A DNA stretch of 64,000 nucleotides from Dioscorea cayenensis subsp. rotundata. Taxonomy: Eukaryota > Streptophyta > Magnoliopsida > Dioscoreales > Dioscoreaceae. The notes beneath the pieces were generated by a model. That model was not told where the DNA came from and ran no database searches. It saw only the letters and a program-made list of their open reading frames with translations. The stretch is taken from assembly GCF_009730915.1 (NCBI RefSeq), contig NC_052477.1, forward strand, positions 1,629,699 to 1,693,698. Reading direction: 5' to 3'. The position numbers were made by a program, and so were the translations under genes. This document shows positions 59,201 to 64,000 of this stretch, one piece after another. Each line of letters begins with the position of its first letter. The first letter of the stretch is position 1.

Positions 59201-60864
59201 ACACTTCCTATCACTTTATTATTAACTAAGATATCTATTTATTTTGACACAATTTTGTTATTTGGGGGATCATTCAGGTAAACAAAACATAGTAAGGACC
59301 TTTAGATAATTAAACCTTGCCAAAAACTACAATAGGAGTAATCAAAAAAACATTCAGGACATGAACTACAATGACCTCTGAATCTCTTAAGACATTTTAA
59401 TGTGCATTTTTGAAAGAAAACAAACAAGAAGATTCCACACATTTAGGTACATTGGGTACCACAGCAATTAAAGTATGGTTAGTTTTAAGTGGACTTCAAG
59501 CATGCAAAAAGTACTGGCCAATAGGCTATGGTCATTGTCCTGCACCCAACTATCATGCTAATAGTCAAGACTTTATGCCAAATCTCTTAAACTTCACACA
59601 ACCCTCAGCAATTGGGTGGTTAAATGCTTAACCACCATGGTAATGTGCACTTTTGTGAGTGGTTTTAGAAAAAAACAGCAGCATAATGTTGTCTATCTAG
59701 AACAACTAATGTACAGCTGAGTTTGATAGGGAGGGGGAGGGAATGTCCTATGAACAGTTGAATTCTTACCAAACAAGGACCAAATGATTTATGATAGAAA
59801 AGATCAACACCAATCAAAGGAATTATTATAAGAAATAAATGCACATATGAGAATTTGATAATGAGATGACATCCATGTGACAATCTCTTCAAATTCAGGT
59901 TGATAATTATAATAGAACTCATCAGTGTTTTTCTTCTTTGCTAATGCTGTCAGTTCTATTGATGTCATTATACTCATGGGTGACAATCAAAAGTTAAAAC
60001 ATAATGATATGAACTCAAATGCATTAAAGAAGGAAACAAGGTAACAGTAAATCAAGAATTATATAATTATTAATGCTAACTCAAGTTAACAAGGACAGGA
60101 TGCAAAAAGTCAAGCAATTTAAATATGAGAAGAAACAGGTAGAACGGGATATTTTAGCTAAATGTAAGTATAAAAATTTCAATAATATTGATCTAAAAGT
60201 CCAAATGAGTAAATGCAAGGTTGTCTGTATAGTGTATATACCTAAGTCAGATATGCACTTCAATGAAGATCAATATGTATGTGCACAGAATTGTTTATAT
60301 CATGCATAGAAAAAGATAGGAAGTATGTTCTATGGTAACATGTTACAATTTAAGTTGTTATAAGCCTTACAAGTAGAATCATCATCATCATAAGAATATT
60401 AAACAGTTAACTGCATGCTTTCAATGCGGTAAACCATTTCAAACAGAACAAAGCTATTTCAAGGAAAATTAGTTAAATAAGAGATACAGAGATTTAATGC
60501 CAAAATGAAACAGCTTTCATTGTTTAATCTTCAGAAATAAGGCTTGTCAAATGCACTCACCACCAGACTAGCCTTTGCTTCAGTAGATCTTGTAGCATGT
60601 CTGCTGATAATCTCACTATATATTTTATGTTACAAGAGCCCTGAGTGATTGGAAAGAGGACATAATGAAAAGTCAAGGAGATGTAGTAACTAAAAGCAAA
60701 TAAAGAGCCTTTATTGAAGTTTCTCTATAAGCTTAGGAAATTTTATTGTAAAAAAGGTATACCTTCAAAAGTAAGCAAGTCATTTAGCCACTTGCTTCAC
60801 AGAAGTTACCTTGGATAAAAGGGTAGACCTCTTTTGAGAAAAGGAGGAATAATACTTTTATCTG
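56261..60864. other. Intergenic region between UXS and PRL1
   Basis: The first 150-200 bp are the UXS promoter/leader. The rest is AT-rich with TA runs (near 58107-58121 and 59000-59018) and no supportable gene. A small fold-back lies near 56806-56890 (see findings). The right end is the PRL1 3' UTR. Confidence 0.5.
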
Positions 60865-63652
60865 TCAGTATCTTCGGAAATCTTTTGGAGGCTTGAAGTT
60901 GATTGGATGAGTTTCTGGGGTAGCTGTTGGATCTTCTTTCCACATCTTAATAGTTTTGTCAGCTTCACATGTCACAAGCCTAGAGCCACTTCTATCATAT
61001 GAAAGGGCATAAATGCATGCTTCACTGTCCAGTGACCCTGAGAGAAATTATAGCATTGTTAACTATTAACTTGATTATCCTTCTAAGTATTCTAAGCAAT
61101 GCCAAATCTGGACAAAAGTTTAATTAGTGCATTCTTACCAGGCTGGACAATGGTCTGGCCTTGCTGGAAATTATGGCCACTCTTCCAATCCCAGAACCAC
61201 AAGCTCCCATTGTCACCTTCATGAGAAGGAACAGCTTTGTTAGCTATTAACTTATATGCGCAAACATTCTCAGCCAAATTAAAGTATGATTTGCAGAATG
61301 CTTAGAGTATATAATTCACAAGGCTAGCCACTTGACTAGTTCTATGGATCTGAATTGATTTAGCAGATGATTGCGTATTTACCTCCAGTGGCCAGGACAC
61401 CATCCTCATTTACTGCCATTGAGTTTATTATTGTTTTCTGCTGGGACCTGTACAAAAAAATGTTCACATTGCAATTCTACATGCAAAAGTAATTATATTC
61501 ACACAGGCTCAAACTATTTAAGAAACCAGATTTAGTAGGCAATGTACCAGAGACATTTCCAAAATTCATTATTTAAGCCTAAACATGAAAAACTGCATAA
61601 AAACAACAATAAAAGTAACTGGGTGATATAAACCTAATTAGACCAACAGTTCATGCCTTCTACATGTTCCCATTCTTTGGCCTACTTCTCCTACAGCCTC
61701 CTTAAAGGTCAAAACCCATTATACCATTGAGAAATTCAGCTGCAAAGCAACAAAATTCTCCTCTTTGTATTTGCTTAGGTAAGATGCTTTGATATTACAA
61801 AACAACAATGTCCTAGCGGATTAGAATAATTAGTGGACTAATAATGAATTATAAATCACAAAAGTTCATGGAAATAACACGAAACTAACAATCTAACCAT
61901 TCGGGTATGTACCCAATCAGGGAAAAAAAATTGCCCTACATTAAGCCTGAGTGATGCACAGCTTAATTAGTTGGTTTATAATGCAATTAACCCATGACTG
62001 CATGTAACTTGGGAATTTTTGGCAGGCCACATCTCCAATGCCATTGCCAAATTGAAGAATCAACTAATAGAACACCCCATTTTCTATTGCATACTATGTG
62101 TGGCAGTCATCCATTGCTGGTATCCCATAGAAGGTACACCTAAAGTAACAAGGCCTCAGATTTACCTTTATGGTATTAACACAAGCAGGCACAATGATAG
62201 TTATTATTTTCCCTACTTGATCCCTGTTATCCTTGTAATTACATTGCTTCAGTAGCAGGAAAGAGCAGGTGCTGAAGATTTTAAATACAGAATCAAAATT
62301 CTGAACATACTGTGGTTCTGCATACCATGCCTAACTGTTGATATATAAGCTTGAGTAGCTTATGAATGATGAATGATTGTTAATGTCACTCCCTACTTCA
62401 ATGTATCATTAAATTCTTTTCATTCAAGAAAAGATAATAGATTATGAGAGTAGTCACATAGCGCACCAAAACATGTATATATATACTGCAAAAGGCAGTC
62501 ACAAAAAAATCATGATCATCTCAAAATAGAGTTTATGCTTTACTGGGATAAGGATTCATAAAAATGCCAATATTTATCGAACCTACACCAAGAATCCAAG
62601 TTCATAATTATGTCCTTGAAAAAGAAATATCATCATCCTATCACTGAAGTACGAAAAGTTGAGAATGAGTCATATTTATAAAATTACAAATGCCTTAACG
62701 AAACCCAAACAAATTCAAGAAATATGTCAGTATGTTAAACTCATCATGGTATTTTCTCGTTAAAGGCCCTCAGTTAACAGTTTGCCTGTTGCCATGTGGG
62801 GTAAATGCGATTGTCAGAGCAAGTTCATCCATTGAGTTACTTGTAATTCATTTTACCATATTTATGATTTTCTACTCTCCTGATCTTATTGATATATAAA
62901 TAGCAAACATGGAAATTGAAGAGATGATGTTGTGCAATGTACAGATTAGCATAAATGTTTTGTGCTTCTGCAGCAAAATATCAAGAAGAAATGATCAAAA
63001 ATGAAAAGTTGGGTGAAATTTTCTTTTTAAAACTTCATGCCAAGCCAGCAGAACATTTAGTTATCGGAGCATCAAGCAGCTGTAACTGTTGAAAGTCTCT
63101 TGATTCAGAAGTGTGGAATCAAGGATATATTAGGTTTGAAACTCCCAGGTTCCAGACACAGAGATCTCGCCTAAGTTTTATATGAACTCATACAAATTCA
63201 AGCAACGGACAAAAAAGGAAGAGTAATAATATGCATCAGTTAACACTCACAGCATATTGTGCAAAAATTCCCCTTTTGGAAGGTTGAATTTCTTTATGTT
63301 GTCTGCCGATGCTGATGCAAAAGTTTGCCTGGCAAAAGAGAAGACAACAAGTAAATACAATTTAATATATCAATGGCCATTAAATGAAACATTTATCCAC
63401 AAAATTTGGGAAACACACTCTTTGGGATGCAATGCCATAGCACGGACAGATTTCTTGTGATGGGTGAGAGTTGCCATGGTCTTTCCTGTGAAAAGGTAAC
63501 ATTCCCATCTTCAGATGACATGGAGAACAGTACGAAGGATAAAGGTGAAAAATAAGCATTGACAAGTAGTTAAAGGGAAACAAATAATCACCAGCCACAA
63601 GATCCCAAAATTTAATTGTTGTGTCATGAGAGCCAGTTACAACCTGTGGATC
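60865..63652 (-). CDS. PRL1: PRL1 (pleiotropic regulatory locus 1) WD40 protein, 3' part
   Basis: Six exons, listed 5' to 3' on the minus strand: 63592-63652, 63419-63485, 63251-63328, 61383-61447, 61139-61216, 60865-61037; all GT-AG, frames join exactly to 173 residues. The 5' part (N-terminus and first WD repeats) lies beyond the right edge. PRL1 is the plant Prp46 homologue, a nuclear WD40 subunit of the NineTeen/MOS4-associated complex that also acts with DDB1-CUL4, affecting splicing, sugar and hormone responses and immunity. Visible repeats: [18 protein letters not shown], then MALHPKE with [19 protein letters not shown], then [20 protein letters not shown] with WDWKSG, then [19 protein letters not shown] and the typical C-terminus [15 protein letters not shown]. 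The long intron 61448-63250 has no recognisable insertion. No frameshifts. Confidence 0.92.
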
Positions 63653-64000
63653 CTGAAAAAAGGCATTTGGAGTTTCACATACAAGAGAAGTCAAATTTTA
63701 TGTCATATTTCCTGAAGACCAAGAGACATCTTACAAAAATAAAAAATATTTTTAAAAAATTATAACATTAATTAAAATTAAAGATATACAATAAAATCTT
63801 TCTGAAATTAAATGAATTTTCTTAAAAACCTTATTTTTAAAGGTTTAGCATAGAAACCAAATGTCAGAAAAGGGGTTGCTTTTGCCCTGAACTGAAATCA
63901 AAACCAAAATTTAAAATCATAAATCTACAAGACTCAGCCCATCAAGGTGGGCACATGTCTACATATCATAGCTGCCATAAGACCAAACATGCAACCACAT
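63653..64000 (-). other. Part of a PRL1 intron at the window edge
   Basis: To the right of the acceptor at 63653, AT-rich sequence without a recognisable PRL1 exon runs to the window end. The upstream exon encoding the preceding WD repeats must lie outside. Confidence 0.6.

Overview
The window is nuclear DNA of a flowering plant. The evidence is intron-split genes with GT-AG splice sites, one AT-AC intron, plant-specific gene families (PHR2 photolyase-like protein, membrane UDP-glucuronate decarboxylase, PRL1), Ty1/copia and hAT/Harbinger-type transposable elements, and long AT-rich spacers full of (TA)n. The first exons of PHR2, UXS and eL22 are much more GC/C3-rich than the later exons. Such a 5'-to-3' GC gradient is common in monocots, so a monocot is my guess, but I cannot name the species.

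Layout. 1-11116: AT-rich array of diverged repeat blocks built around a small gene of unknown function (intact copy 7194-7523, decayed copy 3843-4010, third stump 11050-11116), with two MITE-like insertions (hAT type 5586-6165; one inside a (TA)n tract 6777-7040). 11117-24971: degenerate Ty1/copia retrotransposon on the minus strand arranged LTR-internal-LTR-internal-LTR, ending in a 1000-N gap (24972-25971). 26593-29400 (+): seven-exon SAM-dependent methyltransferase of the leucine carboxyl methyltransferase family. 31146-33801 (+): PHR2. 34399-37347 (-): eight-exon monoacylglycerol lipase/caffeoylshikimate esterase-like hydrolase, convergent with PHR2. 39503-43832: nested transposons (copia fragment, split by a 3.1-kb solo LTR, itself carrying a 612-bp hAT MITE). 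45656-46539: 884-bp Harbinger-type MITE. 47348-48770 (-): ribosomal protein eL22. 51853-56260 (-): UDP-glucuronate decarboxylase (UDP-xylose synthase) with a U12-type AT-AC first intron. 60865-63652 (-): 3' part of PRL1, which runs off the right edge.

The genes are ordinary independent nuclear genes and do not form a pathway. Three of the six larger genes carry four single-base insertions, each inside a short homopolymer, that break otherwise perfect conserved exons. Together with the noisy retrotransposon region next to an N gap, this suggests residual long-read consensus errors more than pseudogenes. I found no convincing undescribed biological system. The most notable items are the three-LTR concatemer, the AT-AC intron, the three-level transposon nest with intact target-site duplications, the (TA)n-targeted palindromic MITE and the amplified small-gene array. 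Exon ends were placed by hand and may be off by 1-2 bases.
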